Assembly: GCF_026011735.1 (NCBI RefSeq)
Contig: NZ_BRVN01000020.1
Coordinates: 1-53,142, forward strand
DNA from: Dietzia sp. NCCP-2495
GTDB lineage: Bacteria > Actinomycetota > Actinomycetes > Mycobacteriales > Mycobacteriaceae
Reading direction: 5' to 3'
DNA length: 53,142 bases
Shown here piece after piece: positions 6,251 to 16,125 of the stretch (its first letter is position 1; each line of letters begins with the position of its first letter). The notes under the pieces are model-generated. The model was not told where the DNA came from. It saw only the letters and a list, made by a program, of their open reading frames with translations, and ran no database searches. Both the position numbers and the translations under genes were made by a program.

Positions 6251-9076
6251 AGCACCTCGAGCCAGACCGTGACAAACGTGGACGCAGGATCGTCGGACGC
6301 CGACCGGAAGGACGCCACCACATCCGCTGGCGTCGACCCGGCCGGACCGGGTGGCGGGCCTGTCCGGCTTCTGCTCCTGGACGGGCATTCACTGGCGTTC
6401 CGCGCGTTCTACGCATTGCCGGCAGAGAACTTCTCGACCGCGTCCGGGCAGCACACCAACGCGGTCTACGGTTTCCTGTCGATGGTCGCGAACCTCGTCA
6501 CCGACGAGGAGCCGACCCATCTGGCGGTGGCGTTCGACGTGTCCCGATCGACGCTCCACCGAACCGCCGAGTACCGCGAGTACAAGTCGACGCGGTCCGC
6601 CGCCCCCGAGGAGTTCAAGGGCCAGGTCGAGCTCATCCAGGAGGCGCTCCGCGCACTCGGCGTGCGCACCCTGTCGCTCGAGGGGCACGAGGCCGACGAC
6701 ATCATCGCGACTCTCGCCACCCAGACCTCAGCCGTGGACCCCGGGTCGAGCACCTTCATCTGTACCGGCGACCGTGACGCGCTCCAGCTGGTCACCGATT
6801 CGGTGACCGTGTTGTACCCCGTCAAGGGCGTCTCCGAACTCGCCCGCTACACCCCGGAGGCGGTCGAGGCGAAGTACGGCGTGACCCCGACCCAGTACCC
6901 GGACGTCGCCGCCCTCCGCGGCGACACGTCCGATAACCTGCCCGGCGTGCCGAAGGTCGGCGACAAGACCGCCGCCAAGTGGATCACCCAGTACGGGTCG
7001 CTGTCCGAGCTCATCGCCCACGCCGACGAGGTCAAGGGCAAGGTCGGCGAGAGCTTCCGCGAACATCTTCCGCAGGTCCAGCTCAACCGTCGAATCACCG
7101 AACTCACCCGCGACCTGGATCTCGGCGTGCAGCTCGCGGACCTGGTCCGCAGCACCCCGGAGCGGGCGGATGTCAACGCTCTCTTCGACAGACTCGAGTT
7201 CGGCCCGCAGGCCCGGGACCGATTCCTCACGGCGTTCCTGCCCGAGGGCGCCCCCGAGCCCGTCGCCGAGATCGAGCTCGAGCAGGCCTCGGTCCTGCAC
7301 GCCGGAGACGTCTCTGACTGGCTGGCCTCATACGCGCCGGCCGGGCAGCGGCACGGCCTCGTCGTCGTCGGACCCTCGAACCCCGGCGCCGGCGATGCAC
7401 AGACCCTCACCATCGCCGCCGCGGGCGGCGCCTCCGGCCACATCGACCTCGCGGCGATAGGGCCGGAGGACGAGCAGGCGCTCGGGGACTGGCTCGCCGA
7501 CGACGCCGTGAGCAAGGCACTCCACGACGCGAAGTCGGCCATCCACGCGCTCGCCGGTCGGGAACTCACCCTCGGTGGCGTGACGATGGACATCGCCCTC
7601 GCCGCCTACCTCGTGCGCCCGGGGCAGCGGAGCTACGGACTGGCTGAGCTGTACCAGCGACACCTCCAGCGCGAACTGCCAGAGGTCGAGGCGGGGGAGC
7701 AGCAGTTGTCGCTCCTCGACGAGGTGGACGAGGCCGAGGCCGCGCAGCACACCGCCGACGCCGCGGCTACCCGTGCCCGCGCGGTGGTCGACCTCGCCGA
7801 CAGGCTCGACGTGGAGCTCGAGCAGGTCCACGGCGCGCAGCTCCTCGCCGAGATGGAACTGCCGCTCGTGCCGGTGCTCGCCCGGATGGAGGCCCTCGGT
7901 ATCGCGGTGGACGGGGCCGCACTGGAGGAACTCCGGGACGGATTCGCCGACCGGGGACGGCAGGCCCAGGAGGCCGCCTACGCGGCGATCGGCGGCGAAC
8001 AGATCAACCTCGGTTCACCCAAGCAGCTCCAGGTCGTGCTGTTCGAGACGCTCGGCATGCCCAAGACCAAGAAGACCAAGACCGGCTACACCACCGACGC
8101 CAAGGCGCTCGAGGAGTTGCTGAGCAAGGAGACCGGCGAGACCCCGGGACGGGCGTTCCTCGAGGCGCTGCTGCTGCACCGCGAGACCACCAAGATGCGC
8201 ACGACCGTCGAGGGACTCATCAAGACCATCGGCGACGACGGCCGGATCCACACGACGTTCAACCAGACCGTCGCCGCGACCGGGCGACTGTCCTCGACGG
8301 ACCCGAACCTGCAGAACATCCCCGTCCGCACCGAGGACGGGCGGCGGATCCGGAAGTCCTTCGTCGTGGGCGAGGGATACGACTGCCTGCTCACCGCCGA
8401 CTACAGCCAGATCGAGATGCGCGTCATGGCACACCTCTCGCGTGACGAGGGGCTGATCGAGGCGTTCCGGACGGGGGAGGACCTGCACTCCTTCGTCGGG
8501 TCAAGGGCGTTCGGGGTGCCGATCGACGAGGTGACCCCCGAGCTCCGGCGTCGGGTCAAGGCCATGAGCTACGGGCTGGCGTACGGACTCAGTGCGTTCG
8601 GACTCGCCGCCCAGCTCGGGATCAGCCAGGGCGAGGCACGTGAGCAGATGGACGCCTACTTCGCCCGGTTCGGCGGCGTTCGTGACTACCTGCAGCACGT
8701 CGTCGAACAGGCACGCAAGGACGGGTACACGGAGACGCTGTTCGGCCGTCGCCGCTACCTCCCCGAGCTCAACTCCGACAATCGGATCAAGCGCGAGAAC
8801 GCGGAGCGCGCAGCCCTCAACGCACCGATCCAGGGAACAGCGGCAGACATCATCAAGGCTGCGATGCTGCGGGTCGACGCCGACCTGACCGAGCGCGGCC
8901 TGCGGAGTCGGCTCCTGCTCCAGGTCCATGACGAACTCGTCGTGGAGGTCGCGGAGGGTGAGCTCGACGAGGTCCGCGAGCTCGTGGTCGACCGGATGTA
9001 CTCCGCGATCGAGCTGGACGTCCCACTCGACGTGTCGACGGGGATCGGGACGGACTGGGACTCGGCCGCACACTGA
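6248..9076 (+). CDS. polA: DNA polymerase I
   Basis: A 942-aa polymerase that fills repair gaps and removes Okazaki primers. The N-terminal third is the 5' nuclease domain (LLLLDGHSLAFRAFYALP near 38; GVPKVGDKTAAKWI near 234). The middle region lacks the Asp-x-Glu of the 3'-5' proofreading site, as in mycobacterial Pol I. The polymerase domain has motif A DYSQIEMR at 718, the O-helix RRRVKAMSYGLAYG and motif C VHDELVVEV near 893. The GTG at 6248 lacks a ribosome site. It is the first chromosomal gene after the element. Confidence 0.97.
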   Translation: MSTSSQTVTNVDAGSSDADRKDATTSAGVDPAGPGGGPVRLLLLDGHSLAFRAFYALPAENFSTASGQHTNAVYGFLSMVANLVTDEEPTHLAVAFDVSRSTLHRTAEYREYKSTRSAAPEEFKGQVELIQEALRALGVRTLSLEGHEADDIIATLATQTSAVDPGSSTFICTGDRDALQLVTDSVTVLYPVKGVSELARYTPEAVEAKYGVTPTQYPDVAALRGDTSDNLPGVPKVGDKTAAKWITQYGSLSELIAHADEVKGKVGESFREHLPQVQLNRRITELTRDLDLGVQLADLVRSTPERADVNALFDRLEFGPQARDRFLTAFLPEGAPEPVAEIELEQASVLHAGDVSDWLASYAPAGQRHGLVVVGPSNPGAGDAQTLTIAAAGGASGHIDLAAIGPEDEQALGDWLADDAVSKALHDAKSAIHALAGRELTLGGVTMDIALAAYLVRPGQRSYGLAELYQRHLQRELPEVEAGEQQLSLLDEVDEAEAAQHTADAAATRARAVVDLADRLDVELEQVHGAQLLAEMELPLVPVLARMEALGIAVDGAALEELRDGFADRGRQAQEAAYAAIGGEQINLGSPKQLQVVLFETLGMPKTKKTKTGYTTDAKALEELLSKETGETPGRAFLEALLLHRETTKMRTTVEGLIKTIGDDGRIHTTFNQTVAATGRLSSTDPNLQNIPVRTEDGRRIRKSFVVGEGYDCLLTADYSQIEMRVMAHLSRDEGLIEAFRTGEDLHSFVGSRAFGVPIDEVTPELRRRVKAMSYGLAYGLSAFGLAAQLGISQGEAREQMDAYFARFGGVRDYLQHVVEQARKDGYTETLFGRRRYLPELNSDNRIKRENAERAALNAPIQGTAADIIKAAMLRVDADLTERGLRSRLLLQVHDELVVEVAEGELDEVRELVVDRMYSAIELDVPLDVSTGIGTDWDSAAH

Positions 9077-9165
9077 CGGTTTTCGGCCGATTCATTTTGT
9101 GGCACTCCTCCGATGCCCTAGGTTCATTGCAGATTCGGCTTAACGACGCCTGAAAGGGCCCTGAC

Positions 9166-10065
9166 ATGTCCCTCACTTCCCGGCGCGGGCTCCGTGCCAT
9201 CCTCGCCTCGACCGCCACGGCAGCACTCGTCCTCACCGGCTGCACCACCAACACGGAAGGGCCTGAGGACACCGGCGAGCCCCGCCAGGAGGTCACCGTC
9301 GAGACCGACGACGAGATCGCGGCGCTCGTCCCCGCGGACCTGCGTGAGCGCGGGACCATCGTGATCGGCACCAACACCCCGTACGCGCCCAACGAGTTCA
9401 AGGACGAGAGCGGTGAGATCGTCGGATTCGACATCGACGTGATGGACGCCGTGGCCACCGTGATGGGGCTCGAGGCCGAGTTCCGCGAGTCGGACTTCGA
9501 GAAGATCATCCCCGCCATCGAGGGCGGCACCATGGACCTGGGCGCCTCGTCGTTCACAGTCAACGACGAGCGACTGGAGACCGTCGACTTCGTGACCTAC
9601 TTCGAGGCCGGGATCCAGTGGGCGTCCGCGGCCGGCAACGAGGTGGACCCCGACGATGCCTGTGGCCTGCGCGTCGCGGTCCAGCGCACGACCATCTCCG
9701 ACCAGGAGGACGTCCCCGCCCGCAGCGAGGCCTGCGTCGCCGCAGGCAAGCCCGAGATCATCAAGGTCCAGTTCGACACCCAGGACGAGGCCTCGACCGC
9801 CGTCGCCCTCGGCAAGGCCGACGCGATGTCCGCGGACTCGCCGATCTCCGCGTACGCGGTGAAGCAGTCCGACGGCAAGATGCAGCTCGTCGGCGACGTC
9901 TTCGACTCCGCCCCCTACGGCTGGCCCGTGCGTAAGGGCTCCGAACTGAGCGCCGCTCTCGAGGCCGCCGCGAACAAGCTCATCGAGTCCGGTGCGTTCG
10001 AGCAGATCGCCACCAACTGGGGCGTCGAGAACGGTCTGATCAGCCAGGCCGAGATCCGCGAGTGA
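9166..10065 (+). CDS. Polar amino acid ABC transporter, substrate-binding lipoprotein
   Basis: A 299-aa exported lipoprotein. The signal peptide ends in the lipobox LTGC with Cys26, which would be lipidated and held on the outer face of the membrane. The body is a family 3 solute-binding protein: GTIVIGTNTPYAPNEF, then IVGFDIDVMDAVA and MDLGASSFTVNDER. The family binds Glu, Gln, Arg or similar amino acids; which one is not decidable here. A GAAAGGG ribosome site precedes ATG 9166. The stop overlaps the permease start by GTGA, so the three transporter genes form one operon. Confidence 0.92.
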   Translation: MSLTSRRGLRAILASTATAALVLTGCTTNTEGPEDTGEPRQEVTVETDDEIAALVPADLRERGTIVIGTNTPYAPNEFKDESGEIVGFDIDVMDAVATVMGLEAEFRESDFEKIIPAIEGGTMDLGASSFTVNDERLETVDFVTYFEAGIQWASAAGNEVDPDDACGLRVAVQRTTISDQEDVPARSEACVAAGKPEIIKVQFDTQDEASTAVALGKADAMSADSPISAYAVKQSDGKMQLVGDVFDSAPYGWPVRKGSELSAALEAAANKLIESGAFEQIATNWGVENGLISQAEIRE

Positions 10066-11048
10066 CCTCCGTAGTGAGCAGTCCTGAATCGGGCACGCCG
10101 AAGCCCATCAAGGCGGTGCCGCTGCGGCACCCCTGGCGGTGGGTGTCGGCGGCCGTCGTCCTCGTCCTGACCTTCCTGTTCGTCTGGGGGGCCGCGACCA
10201 ACCCCGCCTACGGGTGGGACACGTACGGCAGATACCTCTTCGACACCAGGTTCGGTACCGCGGCGTTCTACACCATCGCGCTGACGCTGCTGTCGATGAT
10301 CCTCGCGGTGATCCTCGGCGTCCTGCTCTCGGTGATGAGGATGAGCAGCAACCCCGTGCTCAAGTCCGTGGCGTGGGTGTACCTGTGGATCTTCCGTGGG
10401 ACCCCGGTATACGTCCAGCTGCTGTTCTGGGGCCTCATCTTCACCATCTATCGCCAGGTCCAGTTCGGGATCCCGTTCACCGACATCCAGTTCATCCGGT
10501 TCGACGACACGATGGTGTTGTACTCGGCCTTCTGGTTGGCCGTGGTCGGCCTGGCGATGAACGAGGCCGCCTACATGGCGGAGATCGTCCGCGCCGGCAT
10601 CTCCTCCGTCCCGGAAGGGCAGGCCGAGGCGTCGACCGCCCTGGGCATGTCATGGGGACAGACGATGCGTCGCACCGTTCTGCCCCAGGCGATGCGGGTC
10701 ATCATCCCTCCCACGGGCAACGAGTTCATCTCGATGCTCAAGACCACCTCGCTCGTGGTGGCCATCCCGTTCTCCGGTGAGTTGTACGGCCAGGCGCGGG
10801 ACATCTCCGGCGTCAACTTCCAGCCGATCCCGCTGCTGATGGTGGCCGCCACCTGGTACCTGGTCATCACCAGCGTCCTCATGGTGGGCCAGCACTACCT
10901 GGAGAAGCGGTTTTCACGGGGAGCGACCCGTCAGCTCACCGCCAAGCAGCTCCGTGCACTGGCCGACGCCGACGGACTGACCCCGTCCGGTCTCGCCGCC
11001 GCCGAAGCCGGGGGGACGCCGGGACAGAAGTCGGGAGGAACGGCATGA
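10062..11048 (+). CDS. Polar amino acid ABC transporter, permease
   Basis: A 328-aa membrane protein from GTG 10062, overlapping the upstream stop by four bases. An N-terminal membrane segment ([14 protein letters not shown]) precedes the His/Glu/Gln permease core: [31 protein letters not shown] and the cytoplasmic EAA loop around [26 protein letters not shown], which contacts the ATPase. The hydrophilic, Ala/Gly-rich C-terminal tail after about residue 285 is longer than in many family members. A single permease suggests a homodimer. Confidence 0.93.
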   Translation: MTSVVSSPESGTPKPIKAVPLRHPWRWVSAAVVLVLTFLFVWGAATNPAYGWDTYGRYLFDTRFGTAAFYTIALTLLSMILAVILGVLLSVMRMSSNPVLKSVAWVYLWIFRGTPVYVQLLFWGLIFTIYRQVQFGIPFTDIQFIRFDDTMVLYSAFWLAVVGLAMNEAAYMAEIVRAGISSVPEGQAEASTALGMSWGQTMRRTVLPQAMRVIIPPTGNEFISMLKTTSLVVAIPFSGELYGQARDISGVNFQPIPLLMVAATWYLVITSVLMVGQHYLEKRFSRGATRQLTAKQLRALADADGLTPSGLAAAEAGGTPGQKSGGTA

Positions 11049-11806
11049 CACCGATGGTGAAGGCCGATCAGGTCTGCAAGAGTTTCGGCTCACTCGAGGT
11101 TCTCAAGGGGATCGACATCGAGGTCGGTGCCGGTGAGGTGTTGTGCCTCGTCGGGCCGTCGGGGTCCGGGAAGTCGACGTTCCTCCGGTGCATCAACCAC
11201 CTCGAGAAGGTGGATGCCGGTCGACTCTACGTCGACGGGGAACTGGTGGGATACCGGCAGAAGGGCGACAAGCTCTACGAGATCTCCGCCAAGGAGGCCG
11301 CTCGTCAGCGGCGCGAGATCGGGATGGTGTTCCAGCACTTCAATCTCTTCCCCCACCGAACCGCTCTGGAGAACGTCATCGAGGCGCCGATGCTGGTGAA
11401 GGGCGAGTCGAAGGCCACTGCGACCGCGCGGGCGCGCGACCTACTGGACACGGTCGGTTTGTCCGCGAAGGCGGACGCCTACCCGGCCCAGCTCTCGGGT
11501 GGGCAGCAGCAGCGAGTGGCGATCGCGCGGGCGCTCGCGATGGAACCGAAGCTCATGCTGTTCGACGAGCCGACCTCTGCGCTTGATCCGGAGCTGGTGG
11601 GTGAGGTCCTGTCGGTGATGCGAGATCTGGCAAAGGCCGGCATGACGATGGTCGTGGTGACCCACGAGATGGGCTTCGCTCGAGAGGTCGCGGACACCGT
11701 GGCGTTCATGGACAACGGTGTGGTGGTCGAAGTAGGTGAGCCGGGGGACGTCCTTGGCGCACCGCAGCACCAACGTACGAAGGACTTCCTGTCGAAGATC
11801 CTCTGA
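11045..11806 (+). CDS. Polar amino acid ABC transporter, ATP-binding protein
   Basis: A 253-aa ABC ATPase of the GlnQ/HisP type, coupled to the permease by an ATGA overlap. Walker A is GPSGSGKST near residue 38, the Q-loop is [12 protein letters not shown], the signature LSGGQQQR, Walker [15 protein letters not shown] and the H-loop [12 protein letters not shown]. The insertion [17 protein letters not shown] after the first strands is a feature of some actinobacterial glutamate transporters. It drives import of the substrate caught by the lipoprotein two genes upstream. Confidence 0.95.
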   Translation: MTPMVKADQVCKSFGSLEVLKGIDIEVGAGEVLCLVGPSGSGKSTFLRCINHLEKVDAGRLYVDGELVGYRQKGDKLYEISAKEAARQRREIGMVFQHFNLFPHRTALENVIEAPMLVKGESKATATARARDLLDTVGLSAKADAYPAQLSGGQQQRVAIARALAMEPKLMLFDEPTSALDPELVGEVLSVMRDLAKAGMTMVVVTHEMGFAREVADTVAFMDNGVVVEVGEPGDVLGAPQHQRTKDFLSKIL

Positions 11807-11835
11807 CCTGAGGCCTGAAGAGCCTCTGACCTGAG
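11801..11835 (+). repeat. Short direct repeat at the end of the ABC operon
   Basis: CTCTGACCTGAG occurs at 11801-11812, overlapping the ATPase stop, and again at 11824-11835, with the following bases partly repeated. It looks like a local tandem duplication of the gene end. Confidence 0.45.
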
Positions 11836-11872
11836 TCCTGGAGCTTCACTGATCCGGGGACGTCGGATCCGT

Positions 11873-11906
11873 CCGTCCCCCCGCTCGTGTCACCGAGTGG
11901 GGGCGG
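11873..11906. terminator. Hairpin between convergent ABC operon and methyltransferase
   Basis: A strong GC hairpin with arms CCGTCCCCCCGCTCG (11873-11887) and CGAGTGGGGGCGG (11894-11906) and a six-base loop. It sits between convergent genes and could end transcription from both sides; the flanking T-run is poor. Confidence 0.6.
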
Positions 11907-11938
11907 TCGTATTCGAAGTCAGGCCCGGCGGGCAGGCG

Positions 11939-12745
11939 TCAGGGGAGTGACGCCACGAAGATCGCGGTGCCGGGGAAAATCGCACCACGCAGTGGACTCC
12001 ACTGACCCCACTCACGCTCCAACCACTCGGGCCATTCCGGTTCGATCAGGTCACGGACGATGAACCCGGCCGCGACGAGCTCGCGGATACGGTCTCCCAC
12101 GGTCCGGTGGTGCTCGACGTAGGTGAGTCGGCCGTCCTCGTCGCGCTCGGTGTAGGGGGTGCGGTCGAAGTAGGGGAACACCGCGACGAGGCCGTCGACA
12201 CCGGGATCATCACGGAAGATCCACCGCATCGGATGGTTGACGGAGAACACGAAGCGGCCACCCGGTCGCAGGACCCGCGCGGCCTCCGCCATCACCCCGG
12301 CGGTGTCCGCGACGAAGGGAACGGCACCGAACGCGGAGAAGACCACGTCGAAGCTCGCGTCCGTGAACGGCAGTCGACCGGCGTCGGCCTGGATCAGCGG
12401 CACCGACCCTGCCCGACCGGTGGACCTGCGCGCCGCCTCGGCGCCGACCCGGAGCATCCCCACTGACACGTCGGTCGCGACAGCTCGGGCGCCCTGGCCC
12501 GCGAGCCATCGCGAGCACGGCGCCGAGCCGGCCCCGATCTCGAGGACGTCGCGTCCGTCGACGTCACCGAGAAGGTGCCAGTCTCCTTCGTGGAGGCCCT
12601 CGGGGCACCAGATGAACTCACCGTCGGGGGAAGTCGCACCGAGGAATTCGCCATGCGTGGCGTGATATTCGGCGGCCTCGGAGTCCCACCAGTGGCGGGA
12701 AGCGCGGACAGACTCTCCATGTCCAGGGGGGTTTGTGGACGTCAC
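11939..12745 (-). CDS. SAM-dependent class I methyltransferase
   Basis: A 268-aa protein read leftward and divergent from rpsA. I take GTG 12745 because the frame further upstream would overlap rpsA and has no family sequence; TACGCT about six bases upstream could be a -10 for a leaderless message. After an N-terminal part (RHWWDSEAAEYHATHGEFLG) comes the SAM-binding fold: motif I VLEIGAGSAPCSRWL, the acidic loop ATDVS, motif IV FDVVFSAFGAVPF and the post-motif VLRPGGRFVFSV. The substrate is unknown. It has no operon partner here. Confidence 0.85.
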   Translation of the reverse strand: MTSTNPPGHGESVRASRHWWDSEAAEYHATHGEFLGATSPDGEFIWCPEGLHEGDWHLLGDVDGRDVLEIGAGSAPCSRWLAGQGARAVATDVSVGMLRVGAEAARRSTGRAGSVPLIQADAGRLPFTDASFDVVFSAFGAVPFVADTAGVMAEAARVLRPGGRFVFSVNHPMRWIFRDDPGVDGLVAVFPYFDRTPYTERDEDGRLTYVEHHRTVGDRIRELVAAGFIVRDLIEPEWPEWLEREWGQWSPLRGAIFPGTAIFVASLP

Positions 12746-12836
12746 TCTGGAAGCGTACAGTTGACGGTCGCGTGCATACCGCCCGCGTATTTCCAGTCCA
12801 CCTACGATTCCTATCCATCTCGGAGCACCCCACCCT

Positions 12837-14309
12837 ATGACCACCAACACCACGTCCCCGCAGGTAGCCGTCAACGACATCGGCTCCGCTGAGGACTTCC
12901 TCGCCGCCATCGACGCCACGATCAAGTACTTCAACGATGGCGACATCGTCGAGGGCACGATCGTCAAGGTCGACCGTGACGAGGTCCTTCTCGACATCGG
13001 TTACAAGACCGAGGGTGTCATCCCCTCGCGTGAGCTGTCCATCAAGCACGATGTCGACCCGGGCGAGGTCGCCGAGGTGGGCGACGAGGTTGAGGCCCTG
13101 GTCCTCACCAAGGAAGACAAGGACGGCCGCCTGATCCTGTCCAAGAAGCGCGCCCAGTACGAGCGCGCCTGGGGCACGATCGAGGAGCTCAAGGAGAAGG
13201 ACGAGGCCGTCAAGGGCACCGTCATCGAGGTCGTCAAGGGTGGCCTCATCCTCGACATCGGTCTCCGTGGCTTCCTCCCCGCGTCGCTGGTGGAGATGCG
13301 CCGCGTCCGCGACCTCCTGCCGTACGTCGGCAAGGAGCTCGAGGCCAAGATCATCGAGCTGGACAAGAACCGCAACAACGTCGTGCTCTCGCGCCGTGCG
13401 TGGCTCGAGCAGACCCAGTCGGAGGTCCGCTCCGAGTTCCTGCACCAGCTGCAGAAGGGCCAGGTCCGCAAGGGCGTCGTGTCCTCGATCGTCAACTTCG
13501 GTGCGTTCGTGGACCTCGGCGGGGTCGACGGCCTTGTTCACGTCTCCGAGCTGTCCTGGAAGCACATCGATCACCCGTCCGAGGTCGTCGAGGTCGGCCA
13601 GGAGGTCACCGTCGAGGTTCTCGACGTCGACCTGGATCGCGAGCGCGTCTCGCTGTCGCTCAAGGCGACCCAGGAGGATCCGTGGCGGCACTTCGCCCGG
13701 ACCCACGCCATCGGTCAGATCGTCCCGGGCAAGGTCACCAAGCTCGTCCCGTTCGGTGCGTTCGTGCGCGTCGAAGAGGGCATCGAGGGTCTGGTCCACA
13801 TTTCCGAGCTGGCCGAGCGCCACGTGGAGGTCCCGGACCAGGTCGTGTCAGTCGGCGACGACGCCATGGTCAAGGTCATCGACATCGATCTCGATCGTCG
13901 TCGTATCTCGCTGTCGCTGAAGCAGGCGGACGAGGACTACACTGAGGAGTTCGACCCGTCGAAGTACGGCATGGCCGACAGCTACGACGAGGCCGGCAAC
14001 TACATTTTCCCCGAGGGCTTCGATCCCGAGACCAATGAGTGGCTCGAGGGCTTCGAGAAGCAGCGTGAGGAGTGGGAGAACCGCTACGCCGAGGCTGAGC
14101 GTCGCCACAAAATGCACACGGCCCAGATCGAGAAGGGTCGCGCCGCCGCTGCCGAGGCAGCCGAGGCCGCGCCGACCAACTACTCGTCGGAGTCGGCTCC
14201 GTCTGCGCGCCCGGCCGCCGAGGCCAGCCAGTCCGAGTCGACCGGCGGTTCGCTGGCGTCGGATGAGCAGCTCGCCGCCCTGCGCGCGAAGCTGGCCGGC
14301 GGGGAGTGA
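12837..14309 (+). CDS. rpsA: 30S ribosomal protein S1
   Basis: A 490-aa protein that binds mRNA on the small ribosomal subunit. Four S1 domains are readable, beginning near residues 34, 120, 205 and 292; the third contains KGVVSSIVNFGAFVDLGGVDGLVHVSELSW. As in other high-GC Gram-positives there are four rather than six domains, followed by an acidic, Ala/Glu/Ser-rich tail ending LAALRAKLAGGE. The start ATG 12837 gives the family's usual N-terminus. A strong terminator follows, so it is probably a single-gene unit. Confidence 0.97.
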   Translation: MTTNTTSPQVAVNDIGSAEDFLAAIDATIKYFNDGDIVEGTIVKVDRDEVLLDIGYKTEGVIPSRELSIKHDVDPGEVAEVGDEVEALVLTKEDKDGRLILSKKRAQYERAWGTIEELKEKDEAVKGTVIEVVKGGLILDIGLRGFLPASLVEMRRVRDLLPYVGKELEAKIIELDKNRNNVVLSRRAWLEQTQSEVRSEFLHQLQKGQVRKGVVSSIVNFGAFVDLGGVDGLVHVSELSWKHIDHPSEVVEVGQEVTVEVLDVDLDRERVSLSLKATQEDPWRHFARTHAIGQIVPGKVTKLVPFGAFVRVEEGIEGLVHISELAERHVEVPDQVVSVGDDAMVKVIDIDLDRRRISLSLKQADEDYTEEFDPSKYGMADSYDEAGNYIFPEGFDPETNEWLEGFEKQREEWENRYAEAERRHKMHTAQIEKGRAAAAEAAEAAPTNYSSESAPSARPAAEASQSESTGGSLASDEQLAALRAKLAGGE

Positions 14310-14349
14310 TCCCGCAGCCTGAGGGCGCGTAGCGCCACACTGCAGTAGA

Positions 14350-14403
14350 CGGCCCCGGCCCGTACCCCACCTTGACGGTGGGAGTGCGGGCCGGGGCTGT
14401 TCT
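14350..14403 (+). terminator. Terminator of rpsA
   Basis: A long stem with arms 14351-14371 and 14377-14397, loop TTGAC, followed by TGTTCTGT. The outer half (GGCCCCGGCCCG with CGGGCCGGGGC) pairs perfectly. Confidence 0.8.
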
Positions 14404-14535
14404 GTGTCGCAGGGGAGAGGGTCCGCGTCGAGGCGCGTCGCGTCGTGAGAGGGGAGCGATGTGCCAGGCGCGCCGCACCGGTGACCGCCCTCCGGGGTGC
14501 CTCCGAGGGCGGTCGCGACCGGACAGTACCGGCCG

Positions 14536-14910
14536 TCAGCCGACCGGCTTGTTCTCCGGCTCGGCCGCGGCGGGGGACTCCGCGGCGGCCGCCTCCGGGC
14601 GCTGCTCGTCGATGCGGCCCGACTCGTCGATCGCACCGAACGCCACGGCGTCGGTCACGGGGACGCGGGCGACGGTGGCCGGGCCGCTGCGGCCCGAGGG
14701 CGTCATGTACTCGTACAGGTAGCCGTCGGCCTCGAGGATGGCGCTCATCTGCATGCTCTTCCAACGGTGTTCAGGGACCCGGTGAGCGAGCCGTCCGCGG
14801 ATCCGGTCCAACCCGTCGACTATGCGCCGGCGGTGGCAGGCAACAGCAGTGTGGTGGACAGTGCGACCTCGGGGACGGCGGCGAGGAAGGGCGTCAATCG
14901 GAAGCTGCGA
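14536..14910 (-). pseudogene. Decayed DUF4185-type secreted protein gene
   Basis: The leftward frame ending at 14536 encodes MSAILEADGYLYEYMTPSGR followed by GPATVARV, closely matching QMSSFVTGRGDGYLYEYLTP and the next residues in the intact DUF4185 protein 2 kb downstream. After it the similarity ends in a short Ala/Glu/Pro tail. Further upstream on the same strand, another frame reads LTPFLAAVPEVALSTTLLLP, a signal-peptide-like stretch, then a TAG stop. The frame changes between the two pieces and most of the domain is missing. I infer a deleted, frameshifted paralogue. A short functional protein from the 3' part cannot be ruled out. Confidence 0.55.
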
Positions 14911-15017
14911 TTTATGAAACCAATCAGATATTAACGGCGTTGACCGGCTCAGGTCGACGGTGGGCGTACCGCCGGTGGGGGACCGGTACCACTGCGGATG
15001 TGATCTAGACTCCAGGA

Positions 15018-16103
15018 ATGTTGATGGTGGGACTGACCGGTGGCATCGGTGCGGGAAAATCCACGGTGACCGCCGTGCTCGCCGAGGCGGGTGCGGTGAT
15101 CGTCGACGCGGACCGGATCGCGCGCGAGGTGGTCGAGCCGGGGACACCGGGCCTGGCGATGCTCGTCGCGGAGTTCGGCGAGGAGATCCTCGGACCGGAC
15201 GGATCATTGGACCGGGCGGCCCTCGCGGCGCTGGCATTCGTGGACGCCGAGCGGACGGCCGCTCTCAACGCGATCACGCACCCGCTCATCGGGGAGCGCA
15301 CCGCGGAGTTGTTCGCGCAGGCCCCCGGGGATGCAATCGTCGTGCACGACATGCCGCTGCTCGTGGAGGGCGGGATGACGCCGGGCTACCAGCTGGTGAT
15401 CGTCGTGGACACCCCGGCGGAGATCCGGCTCGAGCGACTGGTGGAGCAGCGCGGCATGCCGGAGGACGACGCCCGGGCCCGCATGTCCCGGCAGGCGACG
15501 GACGACCAGCGCAGGGCGGTCGCGGACGTGCTCATCGACAACTCCGGCGACAGGAGTGCTGTTGCCGACCTCACCCGTGAGCTCGTGGAATCCCGGCTCC
15601 GCCCGTTCGAGCACAACCTCCGCACCGCCACCCCCGTGATCGGGGACCGGACCGTGGTGCCCTTCCGCCCGGAGTGGGCGGGCGAGGCCGAGCGCGCGAC
15701 CGCGCGACTCCACCACGTGCTGGGAGGCAGGGCGGAGCGCATCGACCACGTGGGTCCGACGGCGGTGGACGGGCTCGACGCCCCGGACGTGATCGACATC
15801 CAGGTCACCGTGGCGGACGAGCCGGGGCGGGACGAGGCCGTGCGAGTGCTCACCGGGGCGGGCTGGGTGCCCGACCGCACGTCGGACGCTCCGCTGCTGC
15901 ACTGGTGCGACCCGGCCCGCCCGCTGGAGGTGACGGTGATCGCGCAGGACGACCCCGAGCACGAGTTCGCGCTGGTGATGTCCCAGGTGATCGCCGACGA
16001 CCCGGCGGCCCGTGCCGAGTACGCCGACGTTCTCGGGCGTGAGGACCGCGAGGAGACCCGCCAGTGGGAGCGCGCCCGGTGTCAGGAGGTGCGCTCCCGC
16101 TGA
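15018..16103 (+). CDS. coaE: Dephospho-CoA kinase fused to GrpB-like domain
   Basis: A 361-aa two-domain protein. Residues 1-200 are dephospho-CoA kinase, the last step of CoA synthesis: P-loop [12 protein letters not shown] at 5-16, the acceptor Asp in [13 protein letters not shown], and the RMSRQAT lid region. From about residue 208 ([14 protein letters not shown]) to the end is a UPF0157/GrpB domain with [20 protein letters not shown], related to nucleotidyltransferases. The fusion is standard in Mycobacteriales. The role of the second domain is not settled; in mycobacteria it has been linked to folding or regulation of the kinase. Confidence 0.95.
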   Translation: MLMVGLTGGIGAGKSTVTAVLAEAGAVIVDADRIAREVVEPGTPGLAMLVAEFGEEILGPDGSLDRAALAALAFVDAERTAALNAITHPLIGERTAELFAQAPGDAIVVHDMPLLVEGGMTPGYQLVIVVDTPAEIRLERLVEQRGMPEDDARARMSRQATDDQRRAVADVLIDNSGDRSAVADLTRELVESRLRPFEHNLRTATPVIGDRTVVPFRPEWAGEAERATARLHHVLGGRAERIDHVGPTAVDGLDAPDVIDIQVTVADEPGRDEAVRVLTGAGWVPDRTSDAPLLHWCDPARPLEVTVIAQDDPEHEFALVMSQVIADDPAARAEYADVLGREDREETRQWERARCQEVRSR

Positions 16104-16125
16104 CAGGCCAAGCGGGCGTCAGGGA